Positions 11,984 through 22,952 are shown, counted from the stretch's first letter. The stretch: 64,000 nt of DNA from an uncultured Prevotella sp. (GCA_946405145.1 CAMJGE010000011.1:1-64000); one strand, 5' to 3'. Translations and numbers: made by a program. Notes: generated from the sequence alone by a model not told the origin.

Positions 11984-14065
11984 TCATTTTTCAATGAGAA
12001 TCCGTGCATCAACCGCTACCACGCCGTTCTCGTCTGCCAGCAACGGATTGAGGTCCATCTCCTTGATCTCCGTCGCAAAACGGAGCAGTGTAGAGAGGCG
12101 AACGATGATCTCAGCATATTTCTGTTCGTTGATGCCCTTCTGTCCGCGCGTACCCTTCAGGATCTTATAGCCACGTAGCGAATGGATCATCGAGTATGCC
12201 TCGGCATAGCTCAGAGGTGCCAGACCTGACGACACATCCTTCAGCACCTCTACGAAGATACCACCTAAGCCACAGAGTACCACATGACCGAAGCGCTCTT
12301 CATATTTGGCGCCAATGAAGAGTTCGGTACCCTTCAGCATCTTCTGTACCATCACCCCCGTAGCACCTTCGATCTTCATCATCCGGTCGTATTCCAATGA
12401 CAGATGTTCAGCAGTACGGATGTTCAGTGCCACACCGCCAACATCGCTTTTGTGGACAGGACCGACAACCTTTGCGACGACAGGATAGCCCACCTTCTCT
12501 GCGAAGGCAAGGAGCTCATCTTTAGCGGTGCTTACCATCTCTGGTACTAAAGGAATACCTGCACAGGAAAGAATGTCGCGTACGGTCTGTGGCGGTAGGT
12601 AACCATTCTCGTTGATACCCATGATAATCTTGTTGAGTCTAGGTATGTCGATGCCGTAAAGTTGCACTTCAGGTGGTGCAGGCTCAGGTGTGCGCATAAT
12701 CTGAGAGAGCGTCGTAGCCAGTGTCACCTCATCGCTGAAGTTCACATGCCCACGCTTCAGGAACGCTTCTACCTCAGGTCCTGCGGTATGCAGACTGGGT
12801 AGGATAGGGAAGATCGGTTTCTTACAGTCCTTGATCTTCTTGTCCAGCACGTCGTAAGCCTCAAAGAGCTGGGTGAGTCCTGGTGTGCCATAGATGACCG
12901 CAATGGCATCGATATCTTCAAACTTGTTTTCGCAATAGTCGATGATTGTTCCCAGTTGTTCCGGTGTACCCGTAGCCAGGAAGTCGATGGGGTTTGCAAC
13001 AGAAGAACCAGGGAAGAGCTTGCCTTTCAGTTCATCGGCCAGAGGTCCTTCCAGTTTCGGTACGCTCAGACCGCCCTTCGACAGTGCATCGGTAAGCATC
13101 ACACCAGGTCCTCCGGCATGGGTGACTATCGCGAAGTTGAAAGATGATCGTGAACTGACGGATGAGAGGTGGGAGGTGACCATAAAGATACAGCCGGCTG
13201 TGGTGAGTTCCTCACGTGAGAAACAGCGCACGATACCAGCCTTACGGAAAAGTGCTTCTACTGCTGCATCAGAAGATGCGATAGCCCCTGTATGGGAAGA
13301 GGCAGCCCGTGATCCACTCTCTGACGAACCTGCCTTGATGGCTGCGATGCGACAGCCCTTGCGAATCAGACTACTGGCATGGAACAACAGCTTGTCTGGA
13401 TTTGAGATATTCTCAATATAGAGTAGCTTAACCTTTGAGTCGGTCTCAGGATTGAAGTGCTCGTCCATATACTGCAGCACATCCTCAATGCCAATCTGCT
13501 TGCCATTGCCGATGCTCCACACGCTGTTGAACTGCAAGCCCTTGCTGACCGCACTCTCGAGGATGAACACCGCCGTTGCACCAGAGCCTGAGATGAAGTC
13601 CACACCCTTCGGATCCAGATTAGGAATCGGTAGGGTGAACACGCTGTGATGGTTGCGGTTCAACAGTCCGATGCAGTTCGGCCCGATGAGAGCAGCCCCG
13701 TGCTTCTCACAGGCATCCAGGATGCGCTGTTCGAGGATGGCACCCTCATGTGTCTCCTCACCGAAGCCTGCAGAGATGATGACGAAGGCTCTGACCCCTT
13801 TCTCACTACAGAGGAACTCCACGTAGTCGGGACAGAACTTCGCTGCCACCACGAGCACAGCCAGATCGGTCTGTGGCAGATCCTTCACGTCGTGACAGGT
13901 CTTGATGCCCTGCACTTCATCCTCCTTCGGGTTGACGATCCTGAGATCACCTTGGTAACCGCCATTGATGATGTTTCTTACGATGGCGCCACCAGGCTTA
14001 TGCACATTATTGGAGCCGCCGATCACGACGATGCTTCTCGGATTGAGCAGTTGTTCATTAATCAT
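11984..14065 (-). CDS. Acetate/acyl-CoA ligase (ADP-forming), fused alpha/beta subunits
   Basis: CoA-binding N-terminus (NPRSIVVIGGSNNVHKPGGAIVRNI), His-loop region, C-terminal ATP-grasp (YPVVAKVVGPVHKSDVGGVALNI). Start placed at MINEQLL rather than the upstream ORF start at 14119. Confidence 0.93.
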   Translation of the reverse strand: MINEQLLNPRSIVVIGGSNNVHKPGGAIVRNIINGGYQGDLRIVNPKEDEVQGIKTCHDVKDLPQTDLAVLVVAAKFCPDYVEFLCSEKGVRAFVIISAGFGEETHEGAILEQRILDACEKHGAALIGPNCIGLLNRNHHSVFTLPIPNLDPKGVDFISGSGATAVFILESAVSKGLQFNSVWSIGNGKQIGIEDVLQYMDEHFNPETDSKVKLLYIENISNPDKLLFHASSLIRKGCRIAAIKAGSSESGSRAASSHTGAIASSDAAVEALFRKAGIVRCFSREELTTAGCIFMVTSHLSSVSSRSSFNFAIVTHAGGPGVMLTDALSKGGLSVPKLEGPLADELKGKLFPGSSVANPIDFLATGTPEQLGTIIDYCENKFEDIDAIAVIYGTPGLTQLFEAYDVLDKKIKDCKKPIFPILPSLHTAGPEVEAFLKRGHVNFSDEVTLATTLSQIMRTPEPAPPEVQLYGIDIPRLNKIIMGINENGYLPPQTVRDILSCAGIPLVPEMVSTAKDELLAFAEKVGYPVVAKVVGPVHKSDVGGVALNIRTAEHLSLEYDRMMKIEGATGVMVQKMLKGTELFIGAKYEERFGHVVLCGLGGIFVEVLKDVSSGLAPLSYAEAYSMIHSLRGYKILKGTRGQKGINEQKYAEIIVRLSTLLRFATEIKEMDLNPLLADENGVVAVDARILIEK

Positions 14066-14217
14066 ATTAGCTGCATTTTTGTTAGGTGCAAAGATAGTGC
14101 AAATCGAATAAAATACCAAATTTATTTGGATATTTTTGAGATGCAGCCTATCTTCGAATGAAATTCAAAGATAATATAATAATTCATAATTTCCAAATAT
14201 AATTCAAATATATTCTT

Positions 14218-14225
14218 TACCTTTG
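14218..14225 (+). promoter_or_regulatory. -7 box TACCTTTG upstream of alpha-2-macroglobulin-like gene
   Basis: TAnnTTTG match; supports the start at 14272 rather than 14236. Confidence 0.55.
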
Positions 14226-14271
14226 CCAAATAAATATGGCGAAAGAACTCACGCTCAACAAAAAAAAGATG

Positions 14272-17200
14272 AAGAAATATATATTATTGTTTGCTGTTTT
14301 GATGTTACCTATGTGGCTATTCGGACAATCATACGCTGAACTTTGGAAAAAAGCTGTTGAGGCAGAACAGAAAGACCTGCCTAAGACACAGTATGAAGTG
14401 TTGCAGAAGATTGTAGCCAAGGCTGAGAAAGAGAATGCCTACGGACAACTGTTGAAAGCCGAACTGAATGCTGCTCAGGTGATGAGTGTGATTGCTCCCG
14501 ACTCACTGAAACCTGCTGTTGAAAGAATCCAGCAACGCGGTCAATCGACTCAGGATGAAGTGCTGCGCCTGGTCTATCAGACCGTGCTCTATCGGGTCGT
14601 CAACAACAACAGCGATCTGGAGATGAAAGCAGAGAAGCCTGTTCTGACACCACAGCTCTGTGAGAAACTCGCTCAAGTGAAGGAAGATGACTATGTCCCC
14701 TTCGTCATAAAAGGTTCTGACAGCCGTTATTTCAACCACGATTTGCTGAGTATCGTAGGCTATGAGTTAGACGATCTGACGCCCCTCTATGACTACTACA
14801 AGCGGACAGGTAACCGTGTGGCTGCCTGTCTGGTGGCAGCTGAGTTGAAACGCTATGCCAAGATAGAAGAGCTGGATGCCTTGATTGCGGAATACCGTGA
14901 CTTGAAGGAATGTGGCGAACTGGCCATTGCCCGCTATGAACGGATGTATGACTTGTCTGTGGCAGAGCGTATCGCCTATATCCATGAAGCCCTCCAACAG
15001 TGGGGCAGTTGGAGACGGATGGCTGTCTTGCGCAATGCGGAACGTGAGCTCACCAATCATCAGTATCATGTATCCTATGATCATCAGGTGGTACTTCCCC
15101 AACAGTCGCAGACCGTCAAGCTCGAGCGCTTGCGCCATCTGTCGTCTGTCACGATGAAGGTGTATCGTCTGAATGCCAACGGCGACCTTGATGCTTCACC
15201 CTCTTACGAGAAAGGCTATGAGAAGATCAAGAAACTGATTACCGGTGTGGCTGCGGAGGAGAAGCGGACCTTTACAGGTAAAGAGCCCTACGAACTCTTC
15301 GACGACGCTCTGACACTGCCTGCACTGCCTGTAGGCGTGTATATGGTGGAGTTTACCTCTGTGCCCGCCACAGAGCCTGTGCGCAAGCTCTATTACGTCA
15401 CCGATGTCTATACCATCATGGAGCCCCAGCCAGAGGCCTTCCGCTATGTGGTGGTGCATGCCTCCACAGGTCAGCCCATCGCTGGCGCTCATCTGCGCAT
15501 CACAGAGAAGCATTACGGCAAGGATCAGGTTGTCAACGCGGTCACGGATGCCAAGGGCGAATATCTCCTGAAGACCGACAATCCCCGACATCAGCGTGAG
15601 GTGTTTGCCTATACGAACGATGATAAAGCCTGTCCGGAACTCACTGCCAACAATCAGTACAGCTATTACAAAGGTCAGGCCGATGTGTCGCGAACCTGTG
15701 TCTATACCGACCGAAGCATCTATCGCCCTGGTCAGACCGTCCATGCCGCTGCCATCCTCTATCAGGTGCGTCAGGGTATGAACCATTCTGTAGATTCTGC
15801 CTTGCAGGTGAATTTCAAACTGATGGATGCCAACGGCAAGCAAGTGGCAGAGAAGAGTACCGTCACCGATGCATACGGCACTTGCGCTGCTGAGCTTACG
15901 ATCCCCTCAACAGGACTCTCAGGACTGTTTACGGTACGTGTCAACGGACAGTCGCACACTATCCGTGTGGAGGAATACAAGCGACCTACGTTCCATGTCG
16001 ATTTCCCTGAAGTCAAACAAGCCTATGCTGCCGGTGACACCATCACCGTGAAAGGTGTCGCCCTGAGCTATGCTGGGGTACCCGTACAGGAGGCAAAGGT
16101 CAGTTATAAGGTCACCCGTCGTACCGCTTTCTGGTGGTGGTCGTACAGTCGTTATTGGGATTCTGCTGTTTTAGGCTATGGCAACGATGGTGTTGAGGTG
16201 TATAGCGGAGAGGCCAAGACCGATGCCGAAGGTCAGTTTGAGGCACTTCTGCCCTTCGATATGCCAGAGACCAGTCATCCGATGTTCTATAGTTTTGTGG
16301 TAACAGCCGATGTGACCGATACAGCAGGAGAGACCCATCATGGTGAACTCTCCCTGCCGCTTGGCAACCGTAAGCAGGCACTGAGTGTTGATCTGCCAGA
16401 GAAGGTGCTGCGCGATGAACAGTCCAAGGCTCTGTTCCACCTGTTGAATGCCGCAGGAAAGGACCTTGATGCCAGTGTGCGCTATCGTATCGACAACGGT
16501 CAGTGGCAGACCGTCAAGACCCAGCAGACCTTCTCTGTCGGTGAGAAGCTCAAGAGCGGTAAGCATACGCTCGAGGCTATCTGTCAGAGTGATACCCTCA
16601 AGCGCGACTTCGTGGTGTTCTCACTCAGCGACACCACCCCTGCCACAGAGACCGACGACTGGTTCTATCAGTCTGCCAACCAGTTCCCTAACGATGGACA
16701 GCCTGTGACTATCCAGGTCGGTTCGTCAGCTCCTGATGTACATATTGTCTATAGCATTTTTGCTGGTGATAAAGTGATTGAGAGTGGGGCTGTCAACCGC
16801 AGCAACCAACTGATCAACCGCAAGTTTACATATAAGGAAGAATACGGAAACGGCCTTCTGCTCACCTATGCCTGGGTGAAGCAAGGCAAGTGCTATACCC
16901 ACAGCACCCGCATCAAGCGTCCGTTGCCCGACAAGAAACTGAAACTGCAATGGACCACTTTCCGTGATCGTCTGAAACCTGGTCAGCAGGAGGAATGGAC
17001 ACTCACCGTGCATGATCCTCAAGGAAAACCAGCTGATGCGCAGCTGATGGCAACGCTCTACGACCAGAGCCTCGATCAGTTGCAGGCTCATCAATGGTCG
17101 TTGTCACCTTATTATAACCTGCCGATGCCTGATACCCACTGGGGCGTTCCTTTCCGTTATCAGATATCAGGTGGCGCTACCTATAACTGGCGGCATGATA

Positions 17201-19683
17201 GTGTCCATGACCTTGTGTTCAGTCACTTCGATAAAGAGGTCTATCCCTCGCCTTATTTCCGTCGTTATGGTTTTACTCGTGGTGCTCTGATGGGCTCCCG
17301 CATGCGGATGAAGAATGCTGTTGCTTCTATGGCCGTTGAAGATGCAGCCATGCCAATGGCTGTAGCGATGGAAGAGAAGGCTGTAGAGGTAGAGACAGAT
17401 GAGGCTGCCGACACGAATGCGGCTCTCCCCCAACAGGAAGAAAGTGTACAGGTGCGTGAGAACCTGAATGAGACCGCCTTCTTCTATCCCCAGCTTACCA
17501 CAGCAGAGGATGGTTCCGTAGCCCTGAAGTTCACGTTGCCAGAGAGTCTCACCACCTGGCGACTGCTCGGTCTGGCACATACGAAGGATCTGTGCTACGG
17601 CTTGATCGAAGGGCTTGCTGTCGCACAGAAGGATGTGATGATCCAGCCGAACGTGCCACGCTTCCTGCGTGAGGGCGATGCTGCTACGATTGCAGCCCGT
17701 ATCTTTAGCACCAGTGAGAAGGATCTCACAGGCACAGCCCGTCTGCGCCTGTTGAATGCAGAGACCGAAACTGTTATCGCTGAGTGGTCGCAGCCCGTCT
17801 CTTTAGCTGTAGGTGGCACAACGCCTGTCAGCTTCAACTTCGATGTGACAGGCTTCACTGCCAACACTTCACTCCTTATCTGTCAGATGACCGTCAGCGG
17901 TGCCGACTTCTCCGATGGTGAACAGCACTACCTGCCCATCCTGCCAGCCACTGAGCATGTCACGGTCACCGTGCCTGTCACCCAGCATCATCCGGGTGTC
18001 TCCACCGTCGATCTGTCGAAGCTCGTACCAGCTGATGCCACCCAACCGAAGCTCACGGTGGAATATACCAACAATCCCGCCTGGTTGATGACACAGGCCC
18101 TCTCTGTCGTTGGCACGCCTGATAACGACAATGCTATCTCTTTAGCTGCCGCTTATTATGCCAATGCTCTCGGGCGTCATATCCTTCAGCAGAACCCACA
18201 GGCCAAGCATGTCTTCGACCTCTGGAAACAGGAAGCCCAGAACACGCCTGTATCCACACTCAACTCTCAACTCGAGAAGAACCAGGAGCTGAAGGATCTG
18301 CTGCTGAATGAGACCCCCTGGGTGCTCGATGCCGACAACGAGACCGAACAGCGTCAGCGCATGGGTGACTTCTTCGATGCGAACCTGATGCAGAACCGCC
18401 TGCAGCAGTCGCTCGACAAGCTGCGTAAGCTCCAGCGCAGCAATGGTGCATGGAGCTGGTGGCCTGAGATGCCAGGCTCCTTCTATATGACCGTCAGCAT
18501 CAGTGAGATGCTCGTTCGCCTGAATGCAATGACCGGTGAGAACAAAGAGACTGCCCAGATGCTCTCGTCAGCCTTTAAGTTCATGGGCAAGGAGATCATC
18601 GAAGAGGTGAAGGAGATGAAGAAATGGGCGAAGAAAGGTTACAAACCCTCGTTCCCCAGCTTCAAAGCCCTGCAGTGGCTCTACCTCGCCACCCTCGATG
18701 GTCGTGAGCTTCCTGCCGATGTACAGGCTGCCAACGCCTATCTGATGCCCTTGCTGAAGAAGGAGATCAAGAACCAGTCACTCTACGAGAAGGCCCTCAC
18801 AGCAATTATCCTCTCCAAGACCGAGCCCAAGCGCGCTGCCGAGTACGTGCAGTCGCTCAAGGAATACACCGTGTATCGTGAGGATATGGGTCGCTACTAC
18901 GATACACCACGTGCCACCTATTCGTGGTTCGACTATAAGATTCCCACCCAGACGGTTGCCATCGAGGCCATGCAGCGTCTGACGCCTGCCGATACAGAGA
19001 CCATCAGTGAGATGCAGCGCTGGCTGCTCCAGTCGAAGCGCACCCAGGCGTGGGATACCCCCATCAACAGTGTGAATGCCGTCTATGCCTTCCTGCAGGG
19101 TAGCAATGCCCTTGCACCACAGGAGCTGTCGGTGCTGAAGGTCGATGAACAGCCGCTCGAACTGCCAAAGGCCACTGCAGCCATCGGCTATGTGAAGACC
19201 AACGTGCCTGCCTCCAGCAAGACCCTCACCATCGAGAAGACTTCAGAAGGCACATCCTGGGGCGCTGTCTATGCCCAGTTCATGCAGCCCACGAAGTCTG
19301 TTGAGGCAGCCTCTTCCGGCCTTACCGTCACCCGTGAGTTGTTGACGAAGGGTGAGTTGAAGATTGGCGACCGTATCAAGGTGCGCATCACCATCACTGC
19401 CGACCGCGACTACGACTTCGTGCAGCTCATCGACCGTCGTGCCGCCTGCATGGAGCCAGTGCGCCAGCTGAGTGGTTACACACAGGGTGCCTACTGCACA
19501 CCGAAAGATTATGCCACGAACTATTATATCGACATGCTGTCGAAGGGCAAGCATGTCATCGAGACAGAATACTACATCGACCGAGCCGGCACTTACGAGA
19601 CAGGTCTCTGCACCGTAGGCTGTGCCTATGCCCCTGAGTTCAGAGCCACGGCGAAATCGATGAAGATAAAAGTAAAAAGGTAA
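14272..19683 (+). CDS. Alpha-2-macroglobulin family protein (MG2-like), secreted
   Basis: About 1803 aa; signal peptide MKKYILLFAVLMLPMWLFGQ; TDRSIYRPGQTVHAAAILY (MG2), FFYPQLTTAEDGSVALKFTLPESLTTWRLLGLAHT (A2M core). No CxEQ thioester seen. Confidence 0.9.
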   Translation, partial: KKYILLFAVLMLPMWLFGQSYAELWKKAVEAEQKDLPKTQYEVLQKIVAKAEKENAYGQLLKAELNAAQVMSVIAPDSLKPAVERIQQRGQSTQDEVLRLVYQTVLYRVVNNNSDLEMKAEKPVLTPQLCEKLAQVKEDDYVPFVIKGSDSRYFNHDLLSIVGYELDDLTPLYDYYKRTGNRVAACLVAAELKRYAKIEELDALIAEYRDLKECGELAIARYERMYDLSVAERIAYIHEALQQWGSWRRMAVLRNAERELTNHQYHVSYDHQVVLPQQSQTVKLERLRHLSSVTMKVYRLNANGDLDASPSYEKGYEKIKKLITGVAAEEKRTFTGKEPYELFDDALTLPALPVGVYMVEFTSVPATEPVRKLYYVTDVYTIMEPQPEAFRYVVVHASTGQPIAGAHLRITEKHYGKDQVVNAVTDAKGEYLLKTDNPRHQREVFAYTNDDKACPELTANNQYSYYKGQADVSRTCVYTDRSIYRPGQTVHAAAILYQVRQGMNHSVDSALQVNFKLMDANGKQVAEKSTVTDAYGTCAAELTIPSTGLSGLFTVRVNGQSHTIRVEEYKRPTFHVDFPEVKQAYAAGDTITVKGVALSYAGVPVQEAKVSYKVTRRTAFWWWSYSRYWDSAVLGYGNDGVEVYSGEAKTDAEGQFEALLPFDMPETSHPMFYSFVVTADVTDTAGETHHGELSLPLGNRKQALSVDLPEKVLRDEQSKALFHLLNAAGKDLDASVRYRIDNGQWQTVKTQQTFSVGEKLKSGKHTLEAICQSDTLKRDFVVFSLSDTTPATETDDWFYQSANQFPNDGQPVTIQVGSSAPDVHIVYSIFAGDKVIESGAVNRSNQLINRKFTYKEEYGNGLLLTYAWVKQGKCYTHSTRIKRPLPDKKLKLQWTTFRDRLKPGQQEEWTLTVHDPQGKPADAQLMATLYDQSLDQLQAHQWSLSPYYNLPMPDTHWGVPFRYQISGGATYNWRHDSVHDLVFSHFDKEVYPSPYFRRYGFTRGALMGSRMRMKNAVASMAVEDAAMPMAVAMEEKAVEVETDEAADTNAALPQQEESVQVRENLNETAFFYPQLTTAEDGSVALKFTLPESLTTWRLLGLAHTKDLCYGLIEGLAVAQKDVMIQPNVPRFLREGDAATIAARIFSTSEKDLTGTARLRLLNAETETVIAEWSQPVSLAVGGTTPVSFNFDVTGFTANTSLLICQMTVSGADFSDGEQHYLPILPATEHVTVTVPVTQHHPGVSTVDLSKLVPADATQPKLTVEYTNNPAWLMTQALSVVGTPDNDNAISLAAAYYANALGRHILQQNPQAKHVFDLWKQEAQNTPVSTLNSQLEKNQELKDLLLNETPWVLDADNETEQRQRMGDFFDANLMQNRLQQSLDKLRKLQRSNGAWSWWPEMPGSFYMTVSISEMLVRLNAMTGENKETAQMLSSAFKFMGKEIIEEVKEMKKWAKKGYKPSFPSFKALQWLYLATLDGRELPADVQAANAYLMPLLKKEIKNQSLYEKALTAIILSKTEPKRAAEYVQSLKEYTVYREDMGRYYDTPRATYSWFDYKIPTQTVAIEAMQRLTPADTETISEMQRWLLQSKRTQAWDTPINSVNAVYAFLQGSNALAPQELSVLKVDEQPLELPKATAAIGYVKTNVPASSKTLTIEKTSEGTSWGAVYAQFMQPTKSVEAASSGLTVTRELLTKGELKIGDRIKVRITITADRDYDFVQLIDRRAACMEPVRQLSGYTQGAYCTPKDYATNYYIDMLSKGKHVIETEYYIDRAGTYETGLCTVGCAYAPEFRATAKSMKIKVKR

Positions 19684-19748
19684 AAAAGTAAAAAGGTAAA
19701 AAAGTAAAAAGGTAAAAAAGTAAAAGGGTAAAAAGTAAAAAAGTAAAA
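19668..19748. repeat. A/G-rich minisatellite, about 16-bp unit (TAAAAAAGTAAAAAGG)n
   Basis: Repeated taaaaaagtaaaaagg units overlapping the stop codon of the upstream gene. Confidence 0.9.
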
Positions 19749-19755
19749 TAACGAT

Positions 19756-20850
19756 ATGATGAATTTGAAAGTTAATAAGAAGGCATCAGGTATGGCTAAA
19801 TGGGTGTTGCCCTTTTGCCTCTCAACCTTTATGCCTTTAAGTGCATCTGCACAGCGAATCGCTATCGACAAATCCACCATCGAGTGTGGCCGTACAGGTT
19901 ATCTGCAGCCTGTCACTGCCACCTTCGAACTGAAGAACAAAGGTCGTCACCGACTGTATATCGAGAGTGTGAAACCCGATTGTGGCTGTACCAGCGTAGA
20001 GTTCCCCACCGAGGTTGGGGCAGGGGATAAGTTCACTATCAAGGTCACTTACGATGCCCGTCAGCTCGGCCGCTTCCATAAGATGGCTGCCATCAAGAGC
20101 AACGGCTCCAAGGAGCCTGTCTATCTCACGATGAAAGGTATCGTGGTTGCAGAGCTTGAAGACTATACCGGCAACTATCCCTATAAGATGGAAGACCTGT
20201 TGCTCGACAAGCAGGAGCTCGAGTTCGACGATGTGAACAAAGGTGATGCCCCCGTTCAGGAGATCCACATCATGAACGATGGTGCCGATACCATGACACC
20301 CACGGTGATGCACCTGCCTTCCTACCTCAGTGCCAAGGTGGTGCCTGAGAAGCTCTTCCCTGGCAAGACCGGTACTATCAGTGTGACCCTCAACAGTGAG
20401 AAATTGCGCGACTACGGTCTGACGCAGTCCAACGTCTATATCGGTCGTCAGCTCGGTGAGAAGGTCAGCGAAGAGAATAGCCTTGGTGTGAGCATCGTGC
20501 TGTTGCCCGACATGAAGGACTACGATACAGCCAACAAGGCCAGTGCTCCGAAGTTGCAGATCTCTACTACCGACATTGACTTTACCAACTTTGAAGGTAA
20601 GTCGAAGAAGACCGCAGAGGTGATTCTCCAGAACACAGGCGCCTCGTTGCTGAAGATCTCCTCCATGCAGCTCTTTACCCGTGGTCTGAAGGTCACCCTC
20701 GACCAGCGTGAGATACAGCCCGGTCAGGTTACCAAGATCAAGATCGTAGGTATCGCCAGTGAGTTGGCCAAGGTGCGCAACCGTCCGCGTATCCTCATGA
20801 TCACCAACGATCCCGACCACGCCAAAGTAGTCATCAACATCAAAAAATAA
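19756..20850 (+). CDS. DUF1573 domain protein
   Basis: 364 aa; ATFELKNKGRHRLYIESVKPDCGCTSVEFPTEVGAGDKFTIKVTYDA is typical of DUF1573. Confidence 0.85.
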   Translation: MMNLKVNKKASGMAKWVLPFCLSTFMPLSASAQRIAIDKSTIECGRTGYLQPVTATFELKNKGRHRLYIESVKPDCGCTSVEFPTEVGAGDKFTIKVTYDARQLGRFHKMAAIKSNGSKEPVYLTMKGIVVAELEDYTGNYPYKMEDLLLDKQELEFDDVNKGDAPVQEIHIMNDGADTMTPTVMHLPSYLSAKVVPEKLFPGKTGTISVTLNSEKLRDYGLTQSNVYIGRQLGEKVSEENSLGVSIVLLPDMKDYDTANKASAPKLQISTTDIDFTNFEGKSKKTAEVILQNTGASLLKISSMQLFTRGLKVTLDQREIQPGQVTKIKIVGIASELAKVRNRPRILMITNDPDHAKVVINIKK

Positions 20851-20883
20851 CGGTTATTGGTTATTGTTTAACGTTTATTGTTT

Positions 20884-21990
20884 ATGGAACATCCCGAGAA
20901 TAGTTCAGAATATGCAGGCCTGCAGGTGAACAGTGGTGTCGAGCAGCCCTCGATCATCAATCCCTATCTGAAGCGCAACCGCTTCCGTCGTCGTGAACTC
21001 TCACCAGGTGAAATGGTGGAAGGCATCCTCAAGGGCGATGTCACCGTCCTCTCACAGGCTGTCACCCTCATCGAGAGTGTCAACCCCGACCATCAGGCAC
21101 GCGCCCAGGAGGTCATCAACAAGTGTCTGCCCTATAGTGGCAACAGTGTCCGTGTGGGTATCAGTGGTGTACCAGGAGCCGGCAAGTCAACCTCTATCGA
21201 TGAGTTCGGCATGCATGTGCTCCGTGAGAAGGGAGGCCGTCTGGCTGTCCTTGCCATCGACCCCTCCAGTGAGCGCACCAAAGGCTCTATCCTCGGCGAT
21301 AAGACGCGTATGGAGAAGCTCGCCCAGCATCCCGACTCCTTCATCCGCCCTAGCCCGTCAGCCGGTTCCTTAGGTGGTGTCGCCCGTAAGACGCGTGAGA
21401 CGATCATCCTCTGTGAGGCAGCCGGCTTCGATAAGATCTTCGTCGAGACGGTGGGTGTCGGACAGAGTGAGACCGCCTGCCACTCGATGGTCGATTTCTT
21501 CCTCCTCATCCAGGTGGCAGGCACAGGCGATGAGCTGCAGGGCATCAAGCGTGGTATTATGGAGATCTCCGACGGTATCGTCATCAACAAGTGTGATGGT
21601 GATAATGTCGATCGTTGTCAGATGGCAGCCACCAACTTCCGCAACGCCCTCCATTTCTTTCCCATGCCCGAGAGTGGGTGGACACCCAAGGTGCTCTGCT
21701 ACTCTGGCTTCTATGGCACAGGCGTGAAAGAGGTGTGGGACATGATCTACCAGTATGTTGACTTTGTGAAGCAGAACGGCTATTTCGACTATCGTCGCAA
21801 CGAACAGTCCAAGTACTGGATGTATGAGAGCATCAACGAGCATCTGCGGCTTAACTTCTACAACAACCCCGCTATCAAGGCGCAGTTGCAATCTGCTGAG
21901 CAGACCGTCCTCGCCGGTCAGAAGACCTCGTTTGTCGCCGCCCAGGATCTGCTCGACCTCTATTTTAAAAACTTAAGCAACGGATTATGA
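20884..21990 (+). CDS. meaB: Methylmalonyl-CoA mutase-associated GTPase MeaB/ArgK
   Basis: GISGVPGAGKSTSIDEFG, AIDPSSERTKGSILGDKTRM, ETVGVGQSE. Confidence 0.95.
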   Translation: MEHPENSSEYAGLQVNSGVEQPSIINPYLKRNRFRRRELSPGEMVEGILKGDVTVLSQAVTLIESVNPDHQARAQEVINKCLPYSGNSVRVGISGVPGAGKSTSIDEFGMHVLREKGGRLAVLAIDPSSERTKGSILGDKTRMEKLAQHPDSFIRPSPSAGSLGGVARKTRETIILCEAAGFDKIFVETVGVGQSETACHSMVDFFLLIQVAGTGDELQGIKRGIMEISDGIVINKCDGDNVDRCQMAATNFRNALHFFPMPESGWTPKVLCYSGFYGTGVKEVWDMIYQYVDFVKQNGYFDYRRNEQSKYWMYESINEHLRLNFYNNPAIKAQLQSAEQTVLAGQKTSFVAAQDLLDLYFKNLSNGL

Positions 21991-22871
21991 TTCAAATAGA
22001 AATTGATGAAGGCAGTGGTTTCTGCTTCGGAGTGACCACCGCCATCAAGAAAGCCGAGGAAGAGCTCGCACAGGGCAAGACCCTCTATTGTCTCGGCGAT
22101 ATCGTGCACAACGGCATGGAGTGCGAGCGCTTGCGTGAGATGGGACTCATCACCATCAACCACGATGATATGCGCCAGCTTCACCATGTCAAGGTGCTGC
22201 TGCGTGCCCATGGTGAGCCCCCTGAGACCTATGAACTGGCCCGCAAGAACAACATCGAGATCATCGATGCCACCTGTCCTGTGGTGCTCCAGCTCCAGAA
22301 GCGCATCAAGGCGCAGTACGACAGCTCGCTTATCAACACCCCTTCCGACGCTCCTTCCGCACAGATCGTCATCTTCGGTAAGAAGGGACATGCCGAGGTG
22401 CTTGGCCTTATTGGTCAGACCGAGTCGAAGGCCATCGTTATCGAGAACTTCGATGAGGTGATGAAGCTCGACTTTACGCGCGACATCTATCTCTACTCCC
22501 AGACCACGAAGTCGCTCGATGAGTTCCATCGCATCATCGACTACATCCAGTCGCACATCACCGAAGGTGCCACGTTCAAGAGCTTCGACACCATCTGTCG
22601 CTCCGTGGCCAACCGCATGCCGAATATTTCCAGCTTCGCCACGAAGCACGACATGATCCTTTTTGTCTGCGGCCGCAAGAGCTCTAATGGCAAGGTGCTC
22701 TTCAACGAGTGCCTGCGCGTCAACCCCAACAGCCACCTCGTGGAAGATCCCTGTGAGATTCAGACCTCATGGCTGGAGGGCATCCAGACCGTCGGCATCT
22801 GTGGAGCCACCAGCACCCCCCGCTGGCTCATGGAGCAATGCCGTGATGCCATCCTTGCCAAAGGCGTCTAA
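21987..22871 (+). CDS. ispH: 4-hydroxy-3-methylbut-2-enyl diphosphate reductase
   Basis: 294 aa; IEIDEGSGFCFGVTTAIKKAEE, conserved Cys, DATCPVV, GICGATSTP. Confidence 0.95.
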   Translation: MIQIEIDEGSGFCFGVTTAIKKAEEELAQGKTLYCLGDIVHNGMECERLREMGLITINHDDMRQLHHVKVLLRAHGEPPETYELARKNNIEIIDATCPVVLQLQKRIKAQYDSSLINTPSDAPSAQIVIFGKKGHAEVLGLIGQTESKAIVIENFDEVMKLDFTRDIYLYSQTTKSLDEFHRIIDYIQSHITEGATFKSFDTICRSVANRMPNISSFATKHDMILFVCGRKSSNGKVLFNECLRVNPNSHLVEDPCEIQTSWLEGIQTVGICGATSTPRWLMEQCRDAILAKGV

Positions 22872-22888
22872 GAAATAACCCTATACAT

Positions 22889-22936
22889 AAAAGATTCGCC
22901 CCCGCTAAGCCGATGCTTAACGGGGGCGAATGATTG
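22889..22936. repeat. Outer 48-bp inverted repeat, left copy; hairpin terminator for left susD
   Basis: TAAAAGATTCGCCCCCGCTAAGCCGATGCTTAACGGGGGCGAATGATT; exact reverse complement of 33596-33643; hairpin followed by a T-tract in the susD direction. Confidence 0.95.
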
Positions 22937-22952
22937 ATATAGAACCTAGGTA

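Noticed and set aside
14272-19683. Loss of the thioester in the alpha-2-macroglobulin-like protein as a novelty
   Set aside because: Thioester-less bacterial A2M homologues are already known, so the absence alone is not notable.
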